Below are positions 46,930-60,001 of a stretch of 64,000 nt of DNA, piece by piece. Position 1 is the stretch's first letter. Each line of letters opens with the position of its first letter. This DNA is from Vespa crabro (taxonomy: Eukaryota; Arthropoda; Insecta; Hymenoptera; Vespidae): assembly GCF_910589235.1 (NCBI RefSeq), contig NC_060963.1, positions 4,025,001 through 4,089,000 of the forward strand. Direction: 5' to 3'. A program made the position numbers and the translations under genes. The notes under the pieces are model-generated. The model was not told the origin of the DNA. It saw only the letters and a list, made by a program, of their open reading frames with translations, and searched no databases.

Positions 46930-49900
46930 ATGGAGGTCATCGGTGAATACGAGTATAACACTAAGGACCTGATAGGTCACGGTGCTTTTGCCGTTGTATT
47001 CCGGGGCAGACATCGTAAAGTAAATATTTTTTTCTCATTCTCCCTCCTATTTCTTTCACACGTGACTTGTGCTTTTTAATATCTTTATAAACTTAATGTG
47101 TTACGATGATACCTTTGTATCTGTAGAAACCTAACTGCGTTGTGGCGATTAAAAGTATAACAAAGAAGAGTTTAGCGAAGTCACAGAATCTTCTCGGCAA
47201 AGAGATTAAGATTTTAAAGGTATATTACTATCGTTTATCAGGGAAAAAAAAAAAAAAAAAAAAAGGAATGATCATTCTTTTTACGTTGATTTGCAGGAGT
47301 TAACAGAACTACATCATGAAAATGTAGTTGCTTTGTTAGATTGTAAGGTAAGAAAATTTTTAATTAAATCTTATTAATTCTTAGAGATAACAATGATATT
47401 TCGTTTTAGGAATCTATTCATAATGTCTTCCTGGTTATGGAGTATTGTAATGGTGGAGATTTAGCGGACTATTTAGGGGGTATATATATATATATATATA
47501 CTTGTTTTTTTTTGTGAAACATAGTTGCCTCTCTGCTAAAGTAATATTATATTTATTTTTATTCTGTTCTTGTTCAATAGCAAAAGGCACATTATCAGAA
47601 GATACTATCAGAGTATTTCTTAAGCAATTAGCAGGTGCAATGAAAGCATTATATGCCAAAGGTATTGTTCATAGGGATCTTAAACCACAAAATATTTTAC
47701 TCAGTCATAATTGTGGCAAAGCATGTCCGCAACCACATCAAATAACATTAAAAATAGGTAAAATGCGTTAACAATAGAATTGTATAAAATATTATTTGAT
47801 TTTATTAAAATCATATGTCGAATTTTATCATTATAGCGGACTTTGGCTTTGCCCGCTTTTTACAAGATGGAGTAATGGCTGCTACATTATGTGGTTCACC
47901 AATGTATATGGCACCTGAAGTAATTATGTCACTTCAATATGATGCAAAAGCAGATTTATGGTCTCTTGGGACAATAGTATTTCAGTGTCTTACTGGAAAG
48001 GCACCATTTCAAGCTCATACACCACATGCACTAAAATTATTTTATGAGAAAAACGCAAATCTTGGTCCAAAGTATGTTCTTTTTTTTTTATATATTATAT
48101 ATATATTTTTTTATATTTATTATTAACCTATTTTATTATTGTAGAATTCCTCCAGGAACTTCTCCAGAATTGTCTGATTTGTTATTGGGATTGTTGAGAC
48201 GCAATGCAAAAGATCGTATGTCCTTTGACGAATTCTTTGGTCACCTTTTTCTTCAAGGAGCAAGGGAAAGTCCTAGTCCAGTTCCTGTAGAATTACCAGC
48301 TTCACCTGGTACACTAGCTGTTCCAGAAGGACCTACAACTGTTATACGATCTGAACCGGAAACAAATAGTCCATGTTCCAGTCCAGAAGATGACTTTGTG
48401 CTTGTGCCAAGTGATCTTAGTAGTGATACAGACAATAATACTAATACCCAAGTCAAGTAAATATTTTTTCTTCAACAGATATGCATATATGATAGATATT
48501 TCTATTTATTTTTATTTATTTATATGCTTTGTAATTATCATTTTAGATATACGAAGCAAACTAGCAGAGAGGCAGTTAGTCCACCACGACCATGCTTTTT
48601 ACCCATATCTGAACCAATTCCAGTTCCCTCACAAAGAAGTGTGGCACAGTCATCATCACCATCTGGTAATATAAGATCTGGAAGTAGCGTTGTTCCTCGG
48701 TCCCAGCCAATTAGTATGAAGCGAAGTGTAGACTCTCACAGAAGTCATGCTCTTGACATTGGCTCTCTTAGTCCACCTAGCGTACAATTTGTAATAGGTA
48801 CACCACCTGGTAGAAGGTATAAGAATAATATAATATCTATGTATAATATTATATGTTATATGTTTCATATGCATATAATAATTTATAGATTGAGTGAAAC
48901 ACCACCACCACCTAGTACTTGGCAAGTTAGTCCAGTGGCACGGCATTCACACAGTGGAACTTCGCCATTGCGCAGATCAACAGGAAACAATAGTGCATCT
49001 TCTCCATTACTTACAGGTCCATTGGCAGTTTTAGGGTCTCCTACTTCAAAAGCTTTTCAAGATAACAATAATACACTTAGGCATTCGCCTGTTATACCTT
49101 TTGGCACAAGAGCTGTTACTCTTCCAGAAATATCAGGTGAATAGTTATTTTTAATTAATTATTACTATTTAATTATTTTTCTTATTAATACTTTTTTTTC
49201 TTATTTTACAGAAGCGGGTAGTTTTCAAAATCTTTTCCCGGATGTTAATCCAACATTAACAGAAGATCGTCCATTAACATTTATAGCTCCAGAACTCCCA
49301 GAAGAAACGCTTTTAGAACGGGAACATTCAGAGATCTTAGCAAAGTTGAACTTTGTTGTGGCATTATGTGAATGTGTATGCGAAGTTGCTAGAAATAGAG
49401 CTGGACCTTTAGGTGCACCCTTAGGTGGGATTGAACAAGCTAGCAATGCAGCAACAAGAAGAAGAGCAGAACAAGTTATTTTGTTAGTGAGGGCTCTTCA
49501 ATGGTTGAGCTCTGGATTAAGTCTCGCAACTCAACAGCTTAAAGCTGGAAGGTTGCAACCTACAGCTAGTGTAAAAGAAGGTAACTAAAAAAAAAAAAAA
49601 AAAAAAGAAAGAAAAAAGATTACTAACGAGCTAACAGATAAAGATATAGAAATATATGATGTTATTGATAAATATACTTATTTTCTAATATTTTAGTTGT
49701 AAGTACAATGAATGAAAAGTTTAGATCTTGCCTGACAGAGTGCAAACAGCTTAATAGTGCAGGATTGCTTCGACAACCGGGGGCTACAGCAGATAAAATT
49801 CTTTATAATCACGCAATACAAATGGTAATAAGTTAATCCATACACCAATTAGAATTCAATAATATTGAATAATAATTGAATAGTAATTCTGAATTTGTTC

Positions 49901-50244
49901 TTTTTTTTTTTTTTTTCTTTTAGTGTCAATCCGCAGCCCTTGATGAATTATTTGGAAATCCTGCTGAATGTTTTCAGCGTTATCATACAGCGCAAATATT
50001 GTTACATTCATTATCACAACACATTAGTCACAGTCCAGACAAAGCTCTTCTTATCAAATGTAAGTTTCCTCGTATTTTTTAAAAGCTTCAAATAACAATC
50101 ACTACTACTAAACAGTATATGTTATTGTAAATAACTTACTTGCTTTTTTATTTTTTATTTTTTTTTCCAGACAAAGATGCAGTTGAAAAAAGATTATACG
50201 TACTTCAGCAGCAAGGGTATATCTATGCAACTGATCCTACGTAG
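46930..50244 (+). CDS. Atg1: Atg1 / ULK autophagy-initiating Ser/Thr kinase
   Basis: Kinase of the Atg1-Atg13-FIP200-Atg101 complex that starts autophagosome formation. Exons 46930-47019, 47127-47219, 47297-47347, 47410-47479, 47581-47757, 47837-48071, 48145-48456, 48547-48816, 48889-49136, 49212-49580, 49697-49824, 49924-50059, 50171-50244 give 750 aa (ULK1 1050). Kinase motifs: glycine loop GHGAFAVVF (16-24), VAIK (K39), HRDLKPQN (D134), DFG (162-164), the ULK-type activation segment AATLCGSPMYMAPE, and RNAKDRMSFDEFF. Residues 322-327 (DDFVLV) match the ULK1 LC3-interacting motif. A Ser/Pro-rich linker follows, then the C-terminal EAT (MIT-like) domain from about 535. A CACGTG box lies in intron 1 (47059). 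Confidence 0.96.
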
Positions 50245-50808
50245 CGTTCGTGAAAAACAGAAACTGTGTGCGATGTTGCACACAGGCCAATACTACATTT
50301 GATACCTCTGTTGTGTAAGATCGTTTACTCTATTCTGTATAAAAAAAATATTAATTTATCTGTAAGATTGTTCAGCAAAGATGAATATATACGCGATTTA
50401 GTTTTGAAACATAGTATGAATTGTTAGAAACTTATGCAGAATAGAGTAGACTAACAGATCAAAAGAATTATGAAAGTGATTCCTTCTAAATTATACTTTA
50501 TATATAATTTATCAACTGATACCAATAATGAATTATACTGTATAATGTACGTATGGTTGATTAACTAATCTTTATTTCATATCAATTAATAAACATGTGT
50601 ATACTAACAACAACATTGTGCGTTTTATGAAAAGCACATATTTACTAAAGAGCAGTGATATAACAATTGTAAAAAAATAGAATGCCCTATGCATCCTTTA
50701 AGCCAATATTACTACAATATTTTTTTTCTTTTCTTTTTTTCTTTTTTTTTTCTCTTCTTTTAATAGTCTGCCAACAAGCTATTCCCTGCGTTCTTAAATT
50801 TTTATCTT
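50245..50808. other. Atg1-TSPO convergent spacer
   Basis: AT-rich 3' UTR sequence of both genes. A T-rich run lies at 50720-50762. No gene is seen. Confidence 0.6.
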
Positions 50809-51972
50809 TCATTCCTTCTTATCTTCCAATGAACTTTGTGGGTTATCCCTATAAATTACATAATTTAATGCTGTCGCGAGGGTACACCATGCAAAGTAAG
50901 GAATAATTAATAATCCAGCGAGTGGATTCACTTGATAAAAGGTTACTGCCATTGCTGCTGATGTTCCCCATACTAGAGTTATTTCATATAATGCCTAAAA
51001 ATGAATATTTCAATGAAATCAATTTGATAACAATTAATATTATTCTGTATAACTACTGATAAATTTGTTGATAAAAAAAAAAATTACCAATTTAATATGG
51101 TGTCCCCCAAAAAAGATAGGTGTCCAAGCCCAATTCATAATTAAATTAGCACCATATATTGAAAGTGGAAAGGCTGCTTCTTTGAATCCTCCAGCATCTC
51201 GCCATACTATGTAAGAAGAGTAACCTATTGTACTATATATAGTTGTCCATACTGGCCCAAAAACCCAATTTGGAGGTGTCCAAGATGGTTTTTTCAAAGA
51301 CTAACATAAATGAAATAAACGCTGATATTATTTTATATATTATTGCATTATGTAGTTTAAATAATTAAGTTTTCACATTAAATTTCATGAAAATTAACAA
51401 AACATTTATTAATGAGCTTAGAAATTATAAAATGTTTTGAATTAATTTTTAAATGTGGTATCATAGAAAAAAAAAAAAAGAAAAAAAAGAAAAACAAAAA
51501 AAAAATCAATCGATTTGCTTGCGTAAAATAGGAAAGTTACGTTGCAATGAATATCCGGTCTATCTCTTTCTCTCTTTTTTCTTTTTTTTCTCATAATATA
51601 CATTATAGTCAGTGATACACGATAGTGTATTGTTAACAAATTTAAGTGAGAGTTCAAAAAGAGGCGGGTCCTCTTAAAATTTTTCCCGCCAACTTTTGAA
51701 ATTGCATAAACCTTTATATTTTACTTCCAACGTAATATAATTCTCAATTTTTTTTTCTTTTCTCTTTTTTTTTTTTCTCATCTTTTTCTTTCTATAGCTC
51801 AGGCTTTATTACGTGACTGAATAAATAATCGATAAAAATATCGACAAAATTCTTTTCTTACCGTATACCATGGATGTAGATTGTTTTTTACGCAATAAGC
51901 ACCAAGCCATCCGCCAATATTAGGATGGACAACGCCTACAACCAATGGCAATGACACTTTACATATTGGCAT
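50809..51972 (-). CDS. Tspo: Translocator protein TSPO (outer mitochondrial membrane)
   Basis: Five-helix outer mitochondrial membrane protein that binds cholesterol and porphyrins. Exons, 5' to 3': 51972-51862, 51300-51088, 50994-50809, giving 169 aa, the same as human TSPO. Matches: GGWLGAYCVKNNLHPWYT then SLKKPSWTPPNWVFGPVWT; YSSYIVWRDAGGF; ANLIMNWAWTPIFFG; YQVNPLAGLLIIPYFAWCT; and ALNYVIYRDN, which is the cholesterol-recognition region. Convergent with Atg1. The start at 51972 (MPICKVSLP) gives the full first helix. Confidence 0.95.
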
Positions 51973-53170
51973 TTTGAAAATATTACTATTAACTCTCGAT
52001 ATGATATCCGAACTGTAAGATATTGAATAAACTATATTATAAGAAGTCGATGCTTTCACGTTTGTTCATACTACTAATATATGGTATGAGGTATAACTTG
52101 TGTATATCTGCAAAATACGTATAGTTCTTGTAAGAACTTCTGCGCATATTCTATACATGCAACTTCTGTACATGTACATATCTATATCTACAATGTATTA
52201 CATATTACGAAGATGTCACGTGCATATATATATATAGAAGTACATTATCACCACACAAAGAAAATTGTATATATTAAATAACTATGACAACGATATCTTC
52301 ATATCAATTATATTTCTTATAATCACTAACTATATATATAAAATAGATGTTTTTTACTTCATTCATATGAAGGACTATATATATTTTTAAAAAGTCTAAA
52401 AATTATTCGACTATAATTTATGAATATTATATGCAATACTAATCGTTTTCTAAATTCGTAACATTTAAATTAAGAAATCTTTCAAAACTTTATAAATCTA
52501 TCGAATTATTTAACATTCTAATTGATATTAAATCTTCAATCGAATTATAGTACTCTTAAAATGTACTTTTATGTAACGTTGAGATATTATAATTAATTTT
52601 TTTTCGAAAAAAGTTGAAATATTTATTTAATGTTCTATTTCATTATTGTTTATTTTCGCTTGTAAAATATTGAGTTATATGTTTCATTTTTATATGTATA
52701 TTTTCTTTTTTTTTTATGCAAATATATATATATATCTTTTTAACCGCTAACGAAATAGATAGTTACGATTTATAGATAAAATAGAGCCTTCGTTCTATTG
52801 GTTACAAAATTTATCAGTGACTAGTGTCTATTGTACTGTGTCTATTGTACTTGTGTCTATATACAAGTTAATTCTGATCGTTGTCCTTGTTTTTTTTTTT
52901 TTTTTTTGGAAAATTTACAAAATGACATTTATCACACTTGTCTAATTTAATTCGAGCTCGTAAAAAATGATATGCCCCAGGTAACATTATTAAATAATTG
53001 ATCTTTCGAAAATTCATTCTGTTAATTAACAAATCGCCTTGTTCTTTGTAAAATAATAATTATATATATAAAACATAATTATATATATAACATATTCATT
53101 TTCATCACTAAATTAATAATAATTTTCATTAAGAAATAAATAAAAAAAAAATATATATATATATACATAT
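51973..53170. other. TSPO-FAM169 spacer, no gene seen
   Basis: 1.2 kb AT-rich divergent spacer with TATATA-rich stretches (52220-52240, 52330-52345, 53055-53100) and T-rich runs. If the FAM169-like gene has an upstream coding or non-coding exon, it lies here, but I could not identify it. Confidence 0.55.
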
Positions 53171-54131
53171 ATGTTGTACGTATTATTATTTAGATGTATT
53201 AGTTACGTACAAGCTACAGAATTGGATTTAAAACGATATAATATACAAGGCATTATTCATCGACTCGATTGTATAAAATGTAATCAATTTGTAGCTATAA
53301 AAGTGAATGATGATATTTTAAATCTAGATAATAGTTTTAATGATAAATATGAAAACAATTGGAGCGAGGTAACACTTAAAAAAAATTTTTTGATTAATGT
53401 AGTACAATATACGTGATTGATAGACATATATTTTGATTAACGTAGTATTAAGTATGATTGTTCCTTTAGATGAAAACCAATCAAGAGAGAATAATTTATT
53501 ATATATTGTGTCAAATAATTTATGTTGAATTTGATACTCCAAAACCGGAAAAATTGGAGACACCATACGATTATGCTGATAAATTTGATATCGTTTTAAT
53601 TAGATGGGAAAACGGAAAACCCATTGGTTTTTATACTGTTAAACCTAAAGGTAATTTTTAATTTTAATTCTTTTTCAAATACACTGATATAATTTATAAT
53701 GTTAAAATAATTGATAAATTTGATAATTAATATATTAAGGTACTGAAGTTTATTCGACTAAAGAAAAATATACGATGCCTGTATTAGATACGGCATATAT
53801 CCGATCGGCATATAGAAATAAAGGATTTGGTTCAGAAATTTTATTGGATATAATTAAACGTTTTCCAGACGAGGATATTGGATTTTCTAAACCAATTTCT
53901 AACACTATGCTAAAATGTAAGGAACACAATTTTTTTTATGCTCTCATTATTTTACTACAATGATGATGTGTTAAATTGATATTTTCTTTTTCTTTTTTTT
54001 TTTTTATAGTATTAAAAAATTTTCTAAGAAATTACAAAGAATATAGATTACGTTTTTGGGAAATAGCCGATTGGGACATCTGTGGTTCACAGAAATTAAT
54101 ATGGTTTAGTGTAAAAGATAAATTTCTTTAA
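53171..54131 (+). CDS. FAM169-family GNAT-like protein, short form
   Basis: Exons 53171-53368, 53470-53650, 53740-53916, 54010-54131 give 225 aa. Similarity to vertebrate FAM169A/B core: RWENGKPIGFYTVKPKG aligns with human WKKGEAIGFYSVKPTG, and YTMPVLDTAYIRSAYRNKGFGSEIL aligns with YQLPVLDTMFLRKKYRGKDFGLHML. The second block resembles a GNAT acetyl-CoA loop, though activity is unproven. The long acidic C-terminal tail of vertebrate FAM169A is absent; the protein ends soon after WEIADW. The start is uncertain: the ATG sits in TATA repeat DNA, and TTATTATTTAG just downstream could be an acceptor, so an upstream exon may be missing. Convergent with AP-3 beta. Confidence 0.7.
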
Positions 54132-54445
54132 CGAAGAATATTTTGATTTTATTCAAAATGCAAAGTTATTTGAGTATTATAATAAAATATTAATATATTT
54201 TCTAAAGGAAAATGTGTTCTTATATATATATTTGAAATAGAATAAATTGAACATAGTAATTTCTATTCAATATATGTGATGTATTATATAATATGTATTA
54301 TATATTATATAACATATTATGTAATAATTTTATGGTAACATAAATTGAATGATTATACTATTTGATTAATATATGATATATTTATCGATATATCCCTATC
54401 ATATATATATATATATATATATAATATATATAGGAAACATTTCAT
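54132..54445. other. FAM169-ruby convergent spacer
   Basis: 314 bases, very AT-rich, with ATATTATATAAT-type imperfect inverted repeats (54265-54320) and a TA run at 54400-54432. No gene is seen. Confidence 0.6.
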
Positions 54446-57400
54446 TCATTTTAAGTTACTCTTAAACTCATTTAATAAGATAGAGCCTATAACCATTTTT
54501 TCACAATTTACACAAATTTCCAAATGTTCTGTGTCAATGATTTTTATCGTTATTAATACCAATGATTTGGACGCTAAAGTATGAGCAGCAAATCTGAAAA
54601 TTTAAAGATCAATTATATAACTTACACAATATGTATATATATATGTATGTATATAAATTTTTTTTTTTCAGAAGATTCTTGATGTATAAAATAAACGAAT
54701 AATTTACCTTATTATTTCATTTTCGCTTGATATCATTGCAACGTTCGCCGTTTCGAAAATTTTTTCAGATAGATATTTCCTATTTCCCGTAAATGATATT
54801 TTTGCTGTATTTTCATTCATACCTTTTAATTTTGCCTTTTCGTTATTAAACATATTTTCTGGTAATAAAACTGATCTGATTATTTCTCCTATAGGAGCTT
54901 TAATAGTCACCGGACATGAATATTTCTCTTCGTCGATTGTAAAATCAATGTTAAAGTTTGCCGGTTGCATGGAGTCATTAAAATTAACACCTAATGTAGA
55001 AGATAGAGTGGAATTTATTTCTAATAATGATATTCGCACAAAATCGTGAATTTGCATTCCTTTTTGAAGATTCTGAAAAGAAAAAAAAAAGAAAAAAAAA
55101 AAAAGAAAATAATAATATTATATATTATCTATTATGACAATATATTATTGTTCATATTTATATTTAATTACAAAGAACTTCACCTTATTTCCAGTCTGTA
55201 TATCTTTGATTTGTTTATTTCCTTCGTTTATAAATGTTAATTCGATGCTAATCAAATGAGCGCTAACTAAATGTTGTGACCTTGTAAATCTATATTCTAT
55301 TTTCAAACCATGTCCTGTAATACTATTCAACATTTCATATTTTTTAATAGGTATAAAAGAGGTAGAGACTTCTCTAATGCCATCTGCAGCAATTGGATTA
55401 ATAGGCGTTAAAAAACCACCTAAACTCGGTGTCATTATCGGTGTCATTGGTACAACTGTTAAATAAAAATATTCGTTATTTTATTTATCTTTTTTTTTTT
55501 TTTTGTTTTATATACGAATAATTCCGTTTTGTAAATTCCTAAAATTTTACCATCGTCTAAATCTAATAGTAAATCTAAGTTGCTTTTTGGTTTTTCTTTT
55601 TCTTCTGGTTTAATAACTTTTTCCTCCTCTTCCTCGTCTTCTTCTTCTTCTTCTTCATCGCTATCTTGAGAATCACTATCTTCTTCAGAATCTGAATCTT
55701 CCTCGCTATCCGTCATACTGTCAGATTCCTCGGATCGTTTTATAATCTTCTTTTTTTCATTACTTTCAGACTTATCCGTTTCAGCTGAGTACTCAGAGGA
55801 TTCGCTTCCATCGTCAGAACTCTCACTTGCTGAAGTTTCCAAAGATTCATCCTCTTCTTCTGTTAAAAAATTGTACATTTCATTCTTAAAAATGATTGTT
55901 TCCTAATCATCAAAGTTTTACAATTACAAAGTTTATCAATTACAACCTACCTTCTTCAGCAGTACTTTCATCATCGCTGTAAAAAGGCTTTTCCTTTGCT
56001 TTTTGCTTTTTTTCTTTTCTTTCTTTTCGAGTATATTTATATTGTTCTTTTATATCTTGTACATTTGTTGGTTCTACATTTCTAACAGATGGATCTGGTG
56101 CTACTTCAGGGAAAGGTGGCAATTGACGATATCCTGCACATGGCATATTTAAGTAATGAGATAAAGTACCCAATTGAAATTCTGAATCTTTAAATCTTGA
56201 AGTTAGCGTAGGGGCTGGCTTTGGAGCTAGAAAAATTCTTTTCGCAAATTCAGGAAACTTTTTTTTCGTTTCATTATCTTCAGAAAAAATAAAATGCTTC
56301 AGAAAACGTGCACGGTCCCTGATGTCATAATTCTGATCATATTTTGCAAGTTGAAAGACATATTGACAAAATGGTTTAGTTTGCATTGGATTGTTCAAAT
56401 ATAATTTGACAGCTAAATTAAGAGTTTGTAACTTAACAATATCTTGTTCGTTAATAAAATTTTTTGCCATTTTTCTTAAAACATCAGGTGCAATTTTTGG
56501 TACACGATCTGAGTATTCACCTAACAACCATAAAATAGATGCTCTTGCTTGAGGTATTGTTATAAAATCCATTAATTTGGCCATATGAGCAATAATGTCT
56601 TTATGTTCATTCGGCTGCGTTTGCAATAACTTTTTTATTACAACAACACTTTCTGCTACAACAGCCTCTGAGAAAACAGGAAAATACAAGTTCATAAAAA
56701 TGTGTGTGTGAGTGTGCATATATATATATATATGACTTAAAAATTATCGAAATCTATGGAAACTTACCATCCCTGTTACTTAGCAAAAAAACTAGACCAT
56801 TTAAACATGTATCTGTAACTTCTTTTATATTACTAGCGCATCTACCAATAGCTTGGATGCTAGCTCCAACAAATTCTTTATCGCTACTTGAAATATATGT
56901 TTGGAATTCTCTTAGTATTACCCCAATACTAGTTTCAGTAGCTAAATTCGTTAATATATCTAATTTTAATAGTTTTATATGTGTGGGATCTGAAGTCCTT
57001 ACAAAAAATGATTTCAGGAAGGGTTCAAACATGCCCTATATAAAATAATAATAATAATATGATTAACTTGTTTTTGGTTATATAATAATCGATTAAATAA
57101 TATATACAATAATAGATATTACTACTAGATAGATATTATAATATTTACAGTATACTTTAACATTATACTTACATTACCTTTCTTGTAATTGACATGCTTG
57201 CAATGCAATGTAATACAATGCTTTGGACTTCTCTATGACCTCTTAATAATCTTATTAATGCTTTTGCTGCAATCATAACTTCACTTCGCGCTGCTGTGTG
57301 ATGATATAATTGTGATACCGCCATTACAACTGAAGCATTACGGCTTTGTAGAAGTGGTTTCGTATTTCGTAATAACAATCGATGATCAGGATCTATGGAA

Positions 57401-58404
57401 AATTTTGGTTTTTTCATATTAGAGGAATCTGAATCCGAATCGTAAAATGGACGATTTTCATCTTCTTCTAAGCTCTAAAAATAATTGTTCTTTAGAAACA
57501 TTTCTCAATAAGTAGTTAATGATATTGACAGAATCATTTTAACTTAGTAATATATTTACATCTATATTAGGGTTAATGAATTGTGCTCTGGCATATCTTG
57601 TGAGCATGTTAACTATGACTACTTGACCCCATTCATCAACGTCAACTAATAAATTACATAGTTTTCTGTAATTTTTATGTATTAAATCTATTCTTTCTGG
57701 ACATACTTCTTCAAATGCCATTACTGCAGAACCAACAACAAGGGTTGTTTTGTCAGATAAAAGTTTTTCTAAAACTCCAATCAATTCTTCTTTCTGTTCA
57801 GGATCTAAAGAATACAATTTAGGAATAGCATGTGCTGCAGTTTTACGTACATATGGTGACATATCACTAGCCGAATCTTTAATAGCAAGCATCACAATGG
57901 GCACAATCATAGAAACTCTGATACTAGATAAAACTCTTAAAGCACTGGCTCTTATCAATTGATTGGGATCTTTTAAAGCTCTTTGAAATGTAGATATTGA
58001 CAAGAGTGCAAGATCTTGTTGGTCTTCCGCATAACGAACTAGATATACATATACCAATTTTTTTACTTCAATATTTTTTGATACAACATTTTTTACTACT
58101 GCTGGAAAAAGTTCAGACGCGTCTCTTCCTTTAGCCACCATCTACAAATGTATATCTTTATGACTTCATTAATTTTTATAATAAAGTTACATTAATATAA
58201 ATTAAGTATTGTTTTAAACGTAAAGTAAAATATTATTGCATATAATATAAGGACAATTGTTTAACATTTAATTAAGATATTATTTAATTACCCCTATTAT
58301 ACGCTTCATAGCTTCTAACTTTAAACCATCTTTGTTGCTATCTAGCATTTGCTTTAAATCTTCATGCCTGAAAAAATTAGATATCGTACTAAACTCTCTC
58401 TCTC

Positions 58405-58464
<60 letters not shown>

Positions 58465-58670
58465 AACAACAAATATACATGTAATTGTAGAATAAATATT
58501 ATAGTGTTCTTGAAGAGATTATGAAGTATTAATTACTTTTTGTAATCAGAATGGAAAAATCCACCAGATGCAGGATCTGCTGCAAGCTCTGGATCTCCTG
58601 CACTTGATGGCCTATCACTACTGTATGATCCACCATTATTTGATAAAGTATTTGCAGCAGCAGTTAACAT
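54446..58670 (-). CDS. rb: AP-3 complex subunit beta (ruby)
   Basis: Large subunit of the AP-3 adaptor that sorts cargo from endosomes to lysosomes and pigment granules. Exons, 5' to 3': 58670-58537, 58367-58292, 58141-57560, 57474-57178, 57035-56768, 56667-55951, 55859-55551, 55455-55184, 55072-54708, 54593-54446, giving 1055 aa (human AP3B1 1094). The N-terminal adaptin solenoid (to about 600) includes EVKKLVYVYLVRYAE and IRASALRVLSSIR, and the FLAPKPAPTLTSRF and LGTLSHYLNMPCAGY segments. The hinge (about 680-790) is Ser/Asp/Glu-rich with Lys patches and is a likely casein-kinase substrate. A C-terminal ear follows. Loss-of-function alleles in fly give ruby eyes. Divergent from mRpS30; its 5' region lies at 58671-59392. 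Confidence 0.95.
58414..58452. repeat. CA microsatellite in the rb intron after exon 1
   Basis: (CA)n of about 19 units, flanked by CT and TA runs, a few bases past the start of exon 2 on the coding strand's intron side. Confidence 0.95.
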
Positions 58671-58879
58671 GATGATTTAATTTTTCGATTGATCGTCTTG
58701 ATTTTATTTATACAATGAAAAATTCTCTGTTAAAGTAACACGTTATTTTTAAAAACTTTTGACAGCCAGCTGCACTTTACAAGAATCCATAGTATTCCAA
58801 TAACAGAGTCGCCAACCGTATAAATTCTAATTCACATTTGTCCAAAATAATCTTCTAAATTTGATTTGATAGAGGTTAA

Positions 58880-58914
<35 letters not shown>

Positions 58915-59392
58915 AAAAAAAACACAAAAAGGAAAAGAAAAGATTTTTAGATTAATTTACAATGATAATATGCGAGCATGAAATTATTTAATAAATATCT
59001 ATTAAAAATAAATCTAACAATAAATATTTTCTATTTCCATTTACCGTGAATGTATTTACTGTGACGGGACCTGCGCAGTTTTGAATAATCTTAAGATAAA
59101 TCGTTTCTAGATATTTAATGTATTACAAAGTTACATTTTCTATGGTGTGTTTATATTATAACCGATTTTAATCTGTATTTGACGAGAAACGTGTCCAATG
59201 TAATATCTTTTAACAATAAAAGATAATATTTATTGTTAACTTAAAATAACATTGTACGGATGAAAAATAGTATTTAAATACTTATTTAAATTAAGTAGTT
59301 AAAATGAAAAGAAAAATGTGGTTATAATTTTATAGATGAAAAATTTATGACAATCTTCATTTCTCTGATAAAAATTTATTTATAAATAGAAA
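58671..59392. promoter_or_regulatory. Divergent promoter region between rb and mRpS30
   Basis: 722 bases between outward-facing start codons. A poly-A run of about 31 bases lies at 58879-58910. CTGTGACGGGACCTGCGCAG at 59058 is the only clearly GC-rich patch, including a TGCGCA palindrome. No gene is seen. Confidence 0.5.
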
Positions 59393-59932
59393 ATGTTTCT
59401 TCGTTTGCATTTACGATTGTTAAATAATACCGTGTCAATTACACGACATTGCTCAAAGAAATATGCAACAATTGTGTCTGAAGAAAGTCAAATCACAAAT
59501 GCTCCAATTTATCCACCTATATTAGATTTGTCTTTCAAAGCTAATCAAAAGAGAAAAAAGGAAGCTTGGTATGATGAAATTAAAAAACTTAAAACTGTTG
59601 AGGAAAAGATTTTTAAAATCAATATGCCATATTATTATGGCTGGAAATCATTAATTTTGAACGAACATAAAATACCTTACAATTCTTTGGAACACGCGCA
59701 GTTTATTACAAGAACTTATATTGTACCAGAACGTGGACTTCCAACTTTTTACAATAATTTAATGTCCGACGAAGAGCTTGAATCTATTGTGAATGAAAGT
59801 AAAAGTTTGATTGAAAACATCATTGCTTTTGAATACTCTAGTAGAAGGTAAATATTAATTGGTTTACAGTAATAATTTCAATAATATTATAAGATAACGT
59901 ACTTTATTCCATGAATCTTATATATTGTATAT

Positions 59933-60001
<69 letters not shown>

